This document shows, piece after piece, positions 45,207 to 54,702 of a DNA stretch of 64,000 nt. The position numbers were made by a program, and so were the translations under genes. Position 1 is the first letter of the stretch; each line of letters begins with the position of its first letter. The stretch is taken from positions 1 through 64,000 of the forward strand of contig JAJDNS010000146.1 in the NCBI GenBank assembly GCA_022340585.1. Direction: 5' to 3'. Source of the stretch: Acidobacteriota bacterium. Its GTDB lineage: Bacteria; Acidobacteriota; Vicinamibacteria; Fen-336. The notes beneath the pieces were generated by a model. It was not told the origin of the DNA, searched no databases, and saw only the letters and a program-made list of their open reading frames with translations.

Positions 45207-46787
45207 CTACTCCAGGGGCTCGGGCTCGAAGTCCGTTGGCTCGACCCACCCGGCGTTCGGGGACTCCCCGCGCATGTAGCGGTCGTAGAAGCCCCGGCTG
45301 CTCTCGTCCGCGTAGAGGTACTCGTCGAAGAGGCTCCCTTCACCCTTCATGCGGGGGTCGCCCTGGGCCTCGAGGGCGTCGAACAGCCGCTCGCGCAGCT
45401 GTCGTCTTCGCCCCGCCTGGGCCGGCTCCGCGGCGAGGTTGTCCACGCAGGGCGGGTCCTGCTGGAGGTCGTACAGCTCCTCGCGAGGCCGCTTGCCGAA
45501 GGCCAGTTCCCAGTAGCGGGTGTCGGCGCCGCGGCGGCGCATCTGGAGAATCTCCGTCTTCGTCGGGCTTCCGTCGGTGTTGAGGTAGCCGGTCTCGGGG
45601 TTCCCCGCGGGCCAGCGATCGGGCTCGAAGTTCACGAGGAACAGCCACCGATCGGTCAGGATGCCACGGATGGGATAGCCCACGTCGTTCGGCCTCCCCA
45701 CGTCGTGGCGTTCCTTGCCCACGAGCACGTGGTCGCGTTCCGGGTCGACCTGGCCCGACCTTCCGGACCGGAAGATGCTCGTCAGGCTCCGGCCCTCGAT
45801 GGGCTTCATCCCGCTGTCCGCTACACTGACCCCCGCCACCTCCAGGAACGTCGGGGCGAAGTCCAGGAAGCTGACGAAGTCGTCGACCTGCCGGCCGGGT
45901 CCCTTGATGCCGGCGGGCCACATGATGGCCAGGGGCATGTGGTTCGAGACCTCGTAGGAGTTCCCCTTGGCCCGCGGGAAGGGCATCCCGTTGTCCGCAG
46001 TGACCACGACGAGGGTCCTCTCCAGCTCGCCGCGCTCCTCCAGCAGATTCAGCATCCGCTGCAGATGGGCGTCGAAGTGCTCGATCTCGAAGGCGTAGTC
46101 GAGCATGTCGGTCCGGACCGTCTCGGTGTCCGGCCAGTAGGGGGGCACGGCGTCGATGTCCGACGGCCGCCTCCCCCCTGAGTCCACTCCCACTCCGTAC
46201 TGGTAGGCTCGGTGAGGCTCGAACGCCCCGTACCAGAAGCAGAAGGGCTGGCCCTCGGGTCGGGCGTCCAGGAAGGCGGCGAAGTTGGCGGCGTAGTCGT
46301 TGTCGGAGACGTGGTCCGCGGGGGGCGTCGCCTTGTGCTCCTGGAAGGGGGTTCCCGCCAGCTGGCGCGGCTGGCCGTCGGCGTCCCTGGCCACCCCGGG
46401 CGCCCACCCCTTGCCGGTGTAGCCGACGTGGTAGCCGTGATCGGCGAGCGCCTCCGCGTACGTGCGGTACTCCTCGGGGAAGTAGGGCCAGTGGTTGGCC
46501 GCCGCGCCCAGCTGCCACGAGTGGCGACCGGTGAGGACGATCGATCGCGACGGGGCGCACTTCGCGTTGGGGGTGTAGGCGCGGGCGAACAGCACGCCTT
46601 CTCGGGCCACCCGGTCGAAGGCGGGGGTGCTCACCCATGACGTGCCATAGGCGCTCATGTGTGGGTGGGAGGCGTCGTCGGCGATGGCGAACAGGATGTT
46701 GGGCGGGGGCTCCGGCTCCGACGGGGCCGTCTGGCAGCCGACGAGGGCGAGGGGCGCGAGGAGAAGGACGAGGACGATCGTTCTCAT
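45207..46787 (-). CDS. Sulfatase lipoprotein, N-sulfoglucosamine sulfohydrolase-like
   Basis: 526 residues. The lipoprotein signal ends in LALVGC. Type I sulfatase motifs: [32 protein letters not shown] (Cys to formylglycine), [11 protein letters not shown] and [15 protein letters not shown]. The [13 protein letters not shown] and [12 protein letters not shown] forms match heparan N-sulfatase (SGSH)-type enzymes. ATG 46787 gives the signal peptide; CATAAT ends 7 nt upstream with no SD. Converges on the DUF5916 gene with an 18-nt gap. Together with the other sulfatase it suggests use of sulfated glycans. Confidence 0.85.
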   Translation of the reverse strand: MRTIVLVLLLAPLALVGCQTAPSEPEPPPNILFAIADDASHPHMSAYGTSWVSTPAFDRVAREGVLFARAYTPNAKCAPSRSIVLTGRHSWQLGAAANHWPYFPEEYRTYAEALADHGYHVGYTGKGWAPGVARDADGQPRQLAGTPFQEHKATPPADHVSDNDYAANFAAFLDARPEGQPFCFWYGAFEPHRAYQYGVGVDSGGRRPSDIDAVPPYWPDTETVRTDMLDYAFEIEHFDAHLQRMLNLLEERGELERTLVVVTADNGMPFPRAKGNSYEVSNHMPLAIMWPAGIKGPGRQVDDFVSFLDFAPTFLEVAGVSVADSGMKPIEGRSLTSIFRSGRSGQVDPERDHVLVGKERHDVGRPNDVGYPIRGILTDRWLFLVNFEPDRWPAGNPETGYLNTDGSPTKTEILQMRRRGADTRYWELAFGKRPREELYDLQQDPPCVDNLAAEPAQAGRRRQLRERLFDALEAQGDPRMKGEGSLFDEYLYADESSRGFYDRYMRGESPNAGWVEPTDFEPEPLE

Positions 46788-46794
46788 GGCCGGG

Positions 46795-46800
46795 ATTATG
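46795..46800 (-). promoter_or_regulatory. -10-like CATAAT, leaderless start
   Basis: CATAAT on the minus strand with 7 nt to the ATG at 46787. No Shine-Dalgarno. Confidence 0.45.
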
Positions 46801-46919
46801 TCCCGGATGGCCGCGCCGGCCACCGGTCCGACCGACGTTGAAGTGGGGCCCCTGACATCCCCATTTCAGTGGGCGTCGTGGATGCAGTCCCGAGGTTCCG
46901 AGGAGGGGCGCCGGCGGTC

Positions 46920-48809
46920 CTATCGATCTGGCGCCGCCGGGGTCTCGCCGCCCAGCTCCCGGGCGAGCCGGGCCTCCGCCTCCTCGAGACCGAGGCCGTG
47001 GCGCAGGTGCATCGAGGCCACGCCCACCGGCGCGGGGTAGACCTGGCCCGCGTGGCGCCGGGGCTCCACGTACTCGATGACCTCGAACAGGGCGTGGCAG
47101 GCCTCCTCGTAGGAGGCCGCGGCAAGGTCCTGGATGTAGCGGATCGATCGATCGATGAGCTTGAGGTTGCTCGGGACCACCCAGATCATCCGGTTCCCGA
47201 GGACGCGCCCGAGGCGGACCATCGTGCAGGTGGAGAGCGCGTTCAGCAGCATCTTCACGCCCACGCGCGTCAGGGGGTCGAGGAGGGCGGGCGCCGAGGG
47301 GGCCTCGAGGCCGACCACGAGCGTTTCTCCGTGTCTCGCGACGGCCGTCCCGGTGAGCCGCGCCAGCGCCGCTCGCCGCCCCACGCCGATCATCGACGTC
47401 ACCGCTCCCTCCGCGTGGGCCTGCTCGAGCGCTCGAGCGAAAGCCCCCTCGTCGAGAAGGGGGAGGTCCGGCTCCGCCGCCACCACGGTCACGCCGTCGC
47501 CGGGCCGGGGCGGACGCTCCTCCTGCCCGTCGAGGCCGATTCGGAAGCGCATCAGCTCTGCCCTCCCGATCTCGCGGAGGACCGCCTCCTGCCTCCCCGC
47601 CGCCTCCTCGTCGAGCAGCGCCCGGAGATCGTCCCCGGTCCACTCGATCGTCCTCGGGGCCCGACGGAGAAGCCGCGTCCAGGCCTCCTCGGTGGACGGG
47701 GATGGCGTGAACAGGTACGCCCACGACTCCGCCGCCGCCTCGTCGCCGTGCTTCCGGAACGAGGGAGTGCAGAAGGTGGGGCTCCGCTCGGTGGTGTCCG
47801 TGAGCACGTCCACCGCCAGGGAGTCGGCGAAGTAGGACGTCCGGGCGCCCCGGCGATACACGTCCTCCTCGGCCGTCACCAGGCGCCCGAGGTCGCGGCG
47901 GAAGCCCTGGCTCCCGAGCTCCGCGTGGAGCGCTTCGAGCCCCTCCCGCATCTCCCCGGGGACGGAGGACGACGGACCGATCGTGGGCTCGGCGCTCCCT
48001 TCCCGGGCGAGGATGTCCCGCAGCGTCATCTCGAGGACCGTGAGGAGGGCGAGGAGCTGGATGCTGGTGGCCTGCATCCGCGTCGAGCCGGTGATGGCCA
48101 TGGGGCCGGTGGTGAGGTTGACCCTGCGGATCCGCGGCTCGTCCAGGACCTCTCGGCTCCGGTTGACGTGGGACCGCAGCACCTCGTCGGGGTTGTTGTA
48201 GACGAACACCACCGTGGCGTCCTTCTCGAGGGCCTCCCAGGCCGTGCCGATGACGAAGGAGGTCTCACCCCCCTCGGTTATGGCGAAGACCATGTCGCCC
48301 CTCGACACACCGAGGTCGGCGATCTGCCTCCGGCCGAAGGGGGCGAAGTCCTCGAATCCCTCTACCGACTTGATGAGGGCGTAGTCGCCTCCCGCCATGA
48401 CGCTGAACGTCCGGCCCTCCCACGCGTCCGGGTCCGGGCGCGACAGCCCCCGCTCCCGCCGGTCCTGCCAGAAGCCCCGCCAGATCGAGTCCAGCTGGAT
48501 GCTCAGGCGCCCGGTGGCCCCGCAACCGGTGAAGAAGAGGCGCCCGCCGCCGGCGAGGGCATCTACGGCCCGATCCCGGAGCGCCTCAGGCTGGCCGGAC
48601 CGCGACCACCGGTCGAAGGTCTCCACCACGTCCCGGTCCACGTCGAACAGAAGGGCGAGACCGGCGGCCACGTCGTCGCGCACGGTGTCACTCAACGCTC
48701 GCGACCGCGGGTGGGACGCCTCGGTGACCAGGGAGCCCAGGTGGAACTCGCCGCCGTCACGAAGAAACTCCTCGGCTCGCTCGCGGGCGGACTTGGTCGG
48801 TGCGGGCAT
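46920..48809 (-). CDS. Double-SIS protein of the MurQ/glucokinase-regulator type
   Basis: 629 residues, about twice MurQ. The N-terminal SIS domain has RLFFTGCGATGRLSIQLDSIW, ITEGGETSFVIG and the MurQ-family TGPMAITGSTRMQATS. A second region (about 330-560) has weaker SIS features, and the end returns to a family signature, NALSTCTMVRLGRVLGNRMIWVVPSNLKLIDRS. MurQ cleaves the lactyl ether of MurNAc-6-phosphate; animal glucokinase regulatory protein has this two-SIS layout and binds fructose phosphates. Which role applies is open. ATG 48809 with GGAG 5 nt upstream. The NamZ-like gene at 1-2 kb is another MurNAc-recycling candidate. Confidence 0.75.
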   Translation of the reverse strand: MPAPTKSARERAEEFLRDGGEFHLGSLVTEASHPRSRALSDTVRDDVAAGLALLFDVDRDVVETFDRWSRSGQPEALRDRAVDALAGGGRLFFTGCGATGRLSIQLDSIWRGFWQDRRERGLSRPDPDAWEGRTFSVMAGGDYALIKSVEGFEDFAPFGRRQIADLGVSRGDMVFAITEGGETSFVIGTAWEALEKDATVVFVYNNPDEVLRSHVNRSREVLDEPRIRRVNLTTGPMAITGSTRMQATSIQLLALLTVLEMTLRDILAREGSAEPTIGPSSSVPGEMREGLEALHAELGSQGFRRDLGRLVTAEEDVYRRGARTSYFADSLAVDVLTDTTERSPTFCTPSFRKHGDEAAAESWAYLFTPSPSTEEAWTRLLRRAPRTIEWTGDDLRALLDEEAAGRQEAVLREIGRAELMRFRIGLDGQEERPPRPGDGVTVVAAEPDLPLLDEGAFARALEQAHAEGAVTSMIGVGRRAALARLTGTAVARHGETLVVGLEAPSAPALLDPLTRVGVKMLLNALSTCTMVRLGRVLGNRMIWVVPSNLKLIDRSIRYIQDLAAASYEEACHALFEVIEYVEPRRHAGQVYPAPVGVASMHLRHGLGLEEAEARLARELGGETPAAPDR

Positions 48810-48863
48810 GGCCACTCCGGTGGGTGGGAGGCTACCACGGGCGCTCGACAAGGTCCGGACGGA

Positions 48864-48926
48864 GTTTCCACAGGGCACCCACAGGTCGTCCACAGCGCCC
48901 TCACAGCCGGCCCACAGGTTGTCCAC
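48864..48926. promoter_or_regulatory. Cluster of CCACAG / GTCCAC repeats in a divergent gap
   Basis: A 16-bp direct repeat CCCACAGGT(C/T)GTCCAC occurs at 48878-48893 and 48911-48926, 33 bp apart, with further CCACAG or CTCACAG units at 48868-48873 and 48900-48906. The units resemble DnaA boxes (TTWTNCACA); GTTTCCACA at 48864-48872 has one mismatch. It lies between the double-SIS gene and kgd. Probably a protein-binding array; which protein is unknown. Confidence 0.5.
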
Positions 48927-49039
48927 CGGTCGCCAGGGAGCTCACTTTGCCCCGACGGGGGCCGAAGCCGACGGCCCGGCCCGGCGGGCTGTACTCCACC
49001 TCGCGACGAAGAACGTGGCCGCGGATGCGAACAGCGCGG

Positions 49040-49045
49040 TAGACT
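49040..49045 (+). promoter_or_regulatory. -10-like TAGACT, leaderless kgd start
   Basis: TAGACT 6 nt before the kgd ATG at 49052. No Shine-Dalgarno. Confidence 0.5.
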
Positions 49046-49051
49046 GCGCCA

Positions 49052-52000
49052 ATGAGCACCCCAGAAGCCGATCCCCTGCTGGACAAGCTCGTCGGCGACT
49101 TCGGGGGGAACTACGTCTTCGCTGTCGATCTCCTCGACCAGTACCGCCAGGATCGCGAGGCCGTCGATCCGAGCTGGAGGAGCTACTTCGACGAGGCGCT
49201 CGGGGTGGCCCCCGCGGGCGAGGCGCCCCCGGTCACGGTGATCGTCAACGAGGCGCCGGCGCCGGTGGCGCCCCCACGCCCGGCCGACGATCACCCGACC
49301 CTCGCCCGGCGTGACGCACCGCCGTTCGGCGAGCGCTCGACGGCGGTGGCCCCCACCTCGATTCTGCCCGGCGACATCCTGCAGCCCATCCGTGGCGGGG
49401 CCGTCCGGCTCGTCGAGAACATGGAGGCCTCCCTCACCGTTCCCACCGCCAGCTCGTCCCGCACCATGCCGGTGCGCACCGTCGAGGAGAACCGACGTCT
49501 CCTCAACAAGCACCGCCAGGCGAGCGGGCAGGGCAAGATCAGCTTCACCCACCTCGTGGCCTGGTCGATCCTGCGTGCCCTCGACACCTTCCCGCGCCTG
49601 AACGACGCCTACGCCGTGGTCGACGGGGAGGCCCACCGCATCCAGCGCGACCAGGTCCGGCTCGGCGTGGCGGTGGACGTCCAGCGCAAGGACGGCAGCC
49701 GGACCCTCCTGGTGCCCAACATCAAGCACGCCGAGAGCATGGACTTCGCGGAGCTGGTGGCCGCCTTCGACGACCTCGTGGCCCGGTCGCGCAAGGGGGT
49801 CATCTCCCCCGACGACTTCATGGGCACCACGGTCTCCCTCACGAACCCGGGCACGGTGGGGACCACCGCGTCGGCACCCCGTCTGATGCCGGGTCAGGGC
49901 CTCATCGTCGCCACCGGTGCCCTCGACTACCCGGCGGAGTACCGCTCCATGGCCCCCCGCACCCTGGGGCTTCTCGGCATCAGCAAGGTGATGACGGTGA
50001 CCTCCACCTACGACCACCGCATCATCCAGGGCGCGGAGTCGGGCCTCTTCCTCTCGCGCGTGGAGGACCTGCTCAAGGGGGAGGACGGCTTCTACGAGCG
50101 CCTCTTCCAGGACCTGGGGCTTCCCCACCGCCCGGTGCGCTGGGAGGTGGACTCCCAGCCGGCCCTCCTGGGCGGCCCGGGCAGCCGGGAAGAGGTCGAG
50201 AAGCAGGCGAAGGTTCTGCAACTCATCCATGCCTACCGGGTCCGTGGCCACCTCGTGGCCGACCTCGACCCGCTGGATCGGCACCGGGCCGCTCACCGCG
50301 ACCTCGACCCCGCGACGTACGGCCTGACGCTGTGGGACCTCGACCGCGAGTTCCTCACCGGTGGCTACACCGGTCGCCACTCGGAGGACCGGGCCACCCT
50401 CCGGGACATCCTCGACACCCTGCGCGAGACGTACTGCGGGACGATCGGCGTGGAGTACATGTACATCGCCGACCCCGAGCGCAAGGCCTGGCTCCAGAAG
50501 CGGATGGAATCGGCCCGCAACTACCCGGCCCTGGACGGGGGCAGCAAGAGGCGGATCCTGGAGAAGCTGGTGGCGGCGGAGAGCTTCGAGCGCTTCCTGC
50601 ACACGCGGTACATCGGGCACAAGCGCTTCTCTCTCGAAGGGGGCGAGGCGGTGGTCCCGCTCCTCGACCGGATCCTGAGCGACGCGGCCCAGCGGGGAAT
50701 GCGCGAGGTCGTCCTGGGGATGTCACACCGTGGCCGGCTGAACGTGCTCGCCAACACCGTGGGCAAGCCCCTGTCACAGATCTTCGCCGAGTTCGAGGGC
50801 AACGACCCGTCGTCGTACCAGGGCTCGGGCGACGTGAAGTACCACCTCGGGGCCACCGGCACCCACGAGGCAGACACCGGAGAGACCATCGCGGTGAGCC
50901 TGGCCCCCAACCCGAGCCACCTCGAGTACGTGAACCCGGTGGTCGAGGGCATGGCCCGGGCCAAGCAGGACGCCATGGGCGACCGGGAGCACTCCCGGTT
51001 GCTACCCCTGCTTCTCCACGGCGACGCCGCCTTCGCGGGCCAGGGAGTCGTGGCCGAGACGATGCACCTGTCCGAGCTGCCCGGGTATCGCACCGGGGGG
51101 ACGATCCACGTCGTGGTGAACAACCAGATCGGCTTCACCACGCTTCCCGAGGACGCTCGCAGCTCGACCTACGCCACCGACGTGGCCAAGATGGTTCACG
51201 CCCCCGCCTTCCACGTGAACGGCGACGATCCCGAAGCGGTGTCCTACGTCGCGGGGCTGGCCCTCGAGTACCGGCAGAAGTTCCGCAAGGACGTGGTGAT
51301 CGACCTCGTGTGCTACCGGCGCTGGGGTCACAACGAGACCGACGAGCCCAGCTACACCCAGCCCCTCATGTACTCCCGGATCAAGAACCACCCCTCGGTC
51401 GCGACCCTCTACGGCGACAAGCTCGTGCGGGAGGGTGTGGTGAGGGGCGAGGAGCGCGACCGGCTCTGGGCGGCGGGGAAGGCGGCCATGCAGTCCGAGG
51501 ACGAGGCGCCGGCGGAGCCCTTCGCCGAGATCGCCCGACGAGAGCCGGTCGAGCCCGCTCCCGTCGATTCCGCGGCCATGCGGGGGCGGCTGCGCACCGT
51601 CCTCGAGGGCCTCGGGTCGCTGCCCGAGGGGATCGAGATCCACCCCAAGCTCGTGCCCTTCGTCCAGAGGCGGTCGGAGCTCCTCGAGGGGCGAGGGGAC
51701 GTGGACTGGGCGACGGGCGAATCGCTGGCCTGGGGGACCCTCCTCCTCGAGGGCATCCCGGTCCGGCTGTCCGGCCAGGACACCGGCCGTGGCACCTTCT
51801 CGCAGCGCCACGCGGTCCTCTACGACGCTCGCACCGGCCGGGAGCACGTGCCGCTGAACGCCGTCGCCGCCGGGGGGGCTCTCTTCGACGTCCACGACTC
51901 GCCGCTCTCGGAGGCCGCGGTCCTGGGGTTCGAGTACGGCTACTCGGTGGCCGAGCACCGCGCCCTGGTGATGTGGGAGGCACAGTTCGGCGACTTCATG

Positions 52001-52732
52001 AACGGAGGCCAGGTCATCATCGACCAGTTCCTCTCCGGGTCGGAGCAGAAGTGGGGCCAGCCCAGCGGCCTCGTTCTCCTGCTGCCGCACGGCCACGAGG
52101 GACAGGGGCCGGAGCACTCCTCGGCTCGCATCGAGCGCTTCCTCATCCTGTGCGCCGAGGACAACCTGCGCCTCGCCTACCCGTCGACCCCCGCCTCGTA
52201 CTTCCACCTCCTGCGACAGCAGGGGCGCGACCCGGTCGAGAAGCCGCTGGTGGTCTTCACGCCCAAGAGCCTCCTGCGGTCCCCGCGCTGCGTGTCCACG
52301 CTGCTCGAGCTGTCCGAGGGGAGATTCGAGCCCGTCCTCGTCGACCCCGACGCCGACCCCGGGCGCGTACGCCGAGTGATCCTGTGCAGCGGCAAGGTCT
52401 ACTACGACCTGCTGGAAGCCCGCGAGGCCGGGGGCCACTCCGACGTCGCCCTCGTGAGGCTCGAGCAACTCTACCCGCTTCCCTCCAGCGAGCTGCAGGA
52501 CGCCCTCGGGCGCTTCTCGCCCCGGGCCGAGCTGGTCTGGGTCCAGGAGGAGCCACGAAACATGGGGGCCTGGCGCTTCGTGAGGGAGAGCTTCCTCGAC
52601 GGGGACGTCGACTCCGGGGGGCGCGGGCTGCGCTACGTGGGACGCGCCGCCTCCGCCGCCCCCGCCCCCGGATCGCTCCGGACCCACCTGGCCGAGCAGG
52701 AGGCCCTCGTGCGTGAGGCCCTGGAGGAGTGA
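49052..52732 (+). CDS. kgd: Multifunctional 2-oxoglutarate dehydrogenase E1/E2-like protein Kgd
   Basis: 1226 residues with the actinobacterial-type Kgd layout. An N-terminal helix segment (LLDKLVGDFGG, then VDPSWRSYFDEA) and a Pro/Ala linker precede an E2-like acyltransferase domain (about 95-340, with TYDHRIIQGAESG carrying the catalytic-type His), then a full ThDP-dependent E1 domain (about 370-1226: HRGRLNVLANTVGKP, the ThDP-binding GDAAFAGQGVVAETM, RRWGHNETDEPSYTQP). There is no lipoyl domain, as in Mycobacterium Kgd. It oxidises 2-oxoglutarate with separate lipoyl/E3 partners in the TCA cycle. A ferredoxin-type enzyme for the same step follows at once. Confidence 0.92.
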   Translation: MSTPEADPLLDKLVGDFGGNYVFAVDLLDQYRQDREAVDPSWRSYFDEALGVAPAGEAPPVTVIVNEAPAPVAPPRPADDHPTLARRDAPPFGERSTAVAPTSILPGDILQPIRGGAVRLVENMEASLTVPTASSSRTMPVRTVEENRRLLNKHRQASGQGKISFTHLVAWSILRALDTFPRLNDAYAVVDGEAHRIQRDQVRLGVAVDVQRKDGSRTLLVPNIKHAESMDFAELVAAFDDLVARSRKGVISPDDFMGTTVSLTNPGTVGTTASAPRLMPGQGLIVATGALDYPAEYRSMAPRTLGLLGISKVMTVTSTYDHRIIQGAESGLFLSRVEDLLKGEDGFYERLFQDLGLPHRPVRWEVDSQPALLGGPGSREEVEKQAKVLQLIHAYRVRGHLVADLDPLDRHRAAHRDLDPATYGLTLWDLDREFLTGGYTGRHSEDRATLRDILDTLRETYCGTIGVEYMYIADPERKAWLQKRMESARNYPALDGGSKRRILEKLVAAESFERFLHTRYIGHKRFSLEGGEAVVPLLDRILSDAAQRGMREVVLGMSHRGRLNVLANTVGKPLSQIFAEFEGNDPSSYQGSGDVKYHLGATGTHEADTGETIAVSLAPNPSHLEYVNPVVEGMARAKQDAMGDREHSRLLPLLLHGDAAFAGQGVVAETMHLSELPGYRTGGTIHVVVNNQIGFTTLPEDARSSTYATDVAKMVHAPAFHVNGDDPEAVSYVAGLALEYRQKFRKDVVIDLVCYRRWGHNETDEPSYTQPLMYSRIKNHPSVATLYGDKLVREGVVRGEERDRLWAAGKAAMQSEDEAPAEPFAEIARREPVEPAPVDSAAMRGRLRTVLEGLGSLPEGIEIHPKLVPFVQRRSELLEGRGDVDWATGESLAWGTLLLEGIPVRLSGQDTGRGTFSQRHAVLYDARTGREHVPLNAVAAGGALFDVHDSPLSEAAVLGFEYGYSVAEHRALVMWEAQFGDFMNGGQVIIDQFLSGSEQKWGQPSGLVLLLPHGHEGQGPEHSSARIERFLILCAEDNLRLAYPSTPASYFHLLRQQGRDPVEKPLVVFTPKSLLRSPRCVSTLLELSEGRFEPVLVDPDADPGRVRRVILCSGKVYYDLLEAREAGGHSDVALVRLEQLYPLPSSELQDALGRFSPRAELVWVQEEPRNMGAWRFVRESFLDGDVDSGGRGLRYVGRAASAAPAPGSLRTHLAEQEALVREALEE

Positions 52733-52768
52733 CCCGCCCCCCGTGGTCGGGCGGCGGAGGGCGCGGGG

Positions 52769-52820
52769 TATACTCGGTGGAACAAGCGCACACTCAGGTC
52801 GAGGGCCCACAGGGGCCCTC
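52769..52820 (+). promoter_or_regulatory. korA promoter and 5'-leader hairpin
   Basis: TATACT (52769-52774) is a good -10. The leader contains a perfect hairpin GAGGGCCC (52801-52808) / GGGCCCTC (52813-52820) with a 4-nt loop, ending 8 nt before the AGGAAAGG ribosome-binding site. No T-run follows, so it is not a terminator; it could modulate translation or mRNA stability. Confidence 0.55.
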
Positions 52821-52836
52821 GCTGCGTCAGGAAAGG

Positions 52837-54702
52837 ATGATGACCACCACCGCCGACGCTCCTCCCCGCCAGAAGGAGACCCTCGAGGCTGCTGTCATCC
52901 GCTTCGCCGGCGACTCCGGCGACGGCATGCAGATCACGGGAAACCAGTTCACCAACACCGCCGCACTCTTCGGCAACGACCTCGCGACCTTCCCCGACTA
53001 CCCGGCCGAGATCCGTGCTCCCGCCGGGACCCTCCCCGGCGTGTCCGGGTTCCAGATCCACTTCGGCGCGCGCGACATCAACACCCCCGGTGACGCGCTG
53101 GACGCCCTGATCGCAATGAACGCGGCTGCGCTCAAGGCGAACCTCCCCGATCTCAAGCCGAACGGGATCCTCGTCGTCAACGTCGACAACTTCAAGGACC
53201 TCGACCTGCGCAAGGCCCAGATGACGTCGGACCCCCTCGAGGACCACAGCCTGGAAGGGTACCGGCTCTTCCCGGTGGAGCTCACCCGGCTGACGAGGGC
53301 CGCACTCCGCGACATCGGCCTGGACGCCAAGAGCATGGACCGGTGCAAGAACTTCTTCGCCCTGGGGATGTGCTACTGGCTCTTCAACCGGTCGGCAGAC
53401 GCCACCGAGCGCTGGCTCGACGAGAAGTTCCGGGCCAAGCCCATCCTGGCCGAGGCGAACAAGCTCGCGCTCAAGGCGGGCTTCGCCTACTGCGAGGCCA
53501 CCCAGGCCTTCCAGGTGAGCTACGAGGTTCCGCCGGCGAAGCTGACCCCGGGCACCTACCGGAACCTCTCCGGGAACACCGCGCTGGCTCTGGGCTTCGT
53601 GGCCGCGGCGCGCCAGGCGGGGCTCAGCCTCTTCCAGGGCAGCTACCCGATCACCCCCGCCTCCGACATCCTCCACGAGCTCGCCGCGCTCAAGGAGTTC
53701 GGGGTGGTGACCTTCCAGGCCGAGGACGAGATTGCCGCCATCGCCGCGGCCGTCGGGGCTGCCTACGCCGGCTCCCTGGCCATCACCACGACATCGGGGC
53801 CGGGGATGGCCCTCAAGGGCGAGGCCCTGGGCCTGGCCACCATGGTCGAGCTGCCCCTGGTCGTCGTCAACGTCCAGCGGGGGGGGCCGTCCACCGGTCT
53901 GCCCACCAAGACCGAGCAGGCCGATCTCCTCCAGGCCCTCTTCGGTCGCAACTCCGAAGCGCCGATCCCGGTGCTGGCTGCGGCCACCCCGGGCGACTGC
54001 TTCTGGGTGGCCCTCGAGGCGAGCCGCATCGCTCTCAAGTACATGCTTCCCGTGGTCGTTCTCTCCGACGGGTACCTGGCCAACGGTGCCGAGCCCTGGC
54101 GCATCCCCGATCTCGACGAGCTGGGGGAGGTCCCGGTGCGTCTCCGCACCGAGGTGGAGGGGTTCGAGCCCTATGTGCGCGACCCGCGGACCCTGGCTCG
54201 TCCCTGGGCGGTTCCGGGGACGCCGGGCCTGGAGCACCGGGTGGGCGGCCTCGAGAAGCAGGACGGATCCGGCAACGTCAGCTACGACCCTCTGAACCAC
54301 GAGAGAATGGTCCGACTGCGGGCCGAGAAGGTGGAGGCGGTGATCGTCGACGTCCCCGACGCCGTGCCCGCCGGCGACCCCGACGGGGACGTGCTCGTCG
54401 TGGGGTGGGGGTCGACCCACGGGGCGATCACGGCCGCCCTCGCCGCCGTCCGCCAGGAGGGCCACCGGGTGGGCCACGTGCACCTGCGCCACCTCAACCC
54501 GTTGCCGAAGAACCTCGAGGAGGTCCTGAGGCGCTACCGCCAGGTCCTCGTCCCCGAGCTGAACATGGGCCAGCTGGCCTGGGTCCTGCGGGCGAAGTAC
54601 CTCGTGGACACCGTGAGCTACTGCAAGGTCCAGGGGAAACCCTTCAAGCACGCCGAGCTCAAGGCGCGGATCGAGGAGATGGTGGGGGGAGAGAGCCGAT
54701 GA
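52837..54702 (+). CDS. korA: 2-oxoglutarate:ferredoxin oxidoreductase, fused gamma-alpha subunit
   Basis: 621 residues. The N-terminal gamma-type domain (about 10-190) starts AAVIRFAGDSGDGMQITGNQF, typical of KorA. The alpha pyrimidine-binding domain follows with GSYPITPASDILHELA, FQAEDEIAAIAAAVGAAYAG and TTTSGPGMALKGEALGLA. With KorB it converts 2-oxoglutarate and CoA to succinyl-CoA using low-potential ferredoxin; it can run in reverse. The second of two adjacent ATGs (52840) may be used. The stop overlaps the korB start (ATGA). Confidence 0.92.
   Translation: MMTTTADAPPRQKETLEAAVIRFAGDSGDGMQITGNQFTNTAALFGNDLATFPDYPAEIRAPAGTLPGVSGFQIHFGARDINTPGDALDALIAMNAAALKANLPDLKPNGILVVNVDNFKDLDLRKAQMTSDPLEDHSLEGYRLFPVELTRLTRAALRDIGLDAKSMDRCKNFFALGMCYWLFNRSADATERWLDEKFRAKPILAEANKLALKAGFAYCEATQAFQVSYEVPPAKLTPGTYRNLSGNTALALGFVAAARQAGLSLFQGSYPITPASDILHELAALKEFGVVTFQAEDEIAAIAAAVGAAYAGSLAITTTSGPGMALKGEALGLATMVELPLVVVNVQRGGPSTGLPTKTEQADLLQALFGRNSEAPIPVLAAATPGDCFWVALEASRIALKYMLPVVVLSDGYLANGAEPWRIPDLDELGEVPVRLRTEVEGFEPYVRDPRTLARPWAVPGTPGLEHRVGGLEKQDGSGNVSYDPLNHERMVRLRAEKVEAVIVDVPDAVPAGDPDGDVLVVGWGSTHGAITAALAAVRQEGHRVGHVHLRHLNPLPKNLEEVLRRYRQVLVPELNMGQLAWVLRAKYLVDTVSYCKVQGKPFKHAELKARIEEMVGGESR

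Noticed and set aside
46840-46867. Terminator after the double-SIS gene
   Set aside because: A 9-bp stem with a 10-nt loop is present, but there is no T-run on either strand.
48864-48926. Chromosomal replication origin
   Set aside because: The CCACAG units only loosely match DnaA boxes, there is no AT-rich unwinding region and no dnaA, dnaN, parA or gidA nearby.
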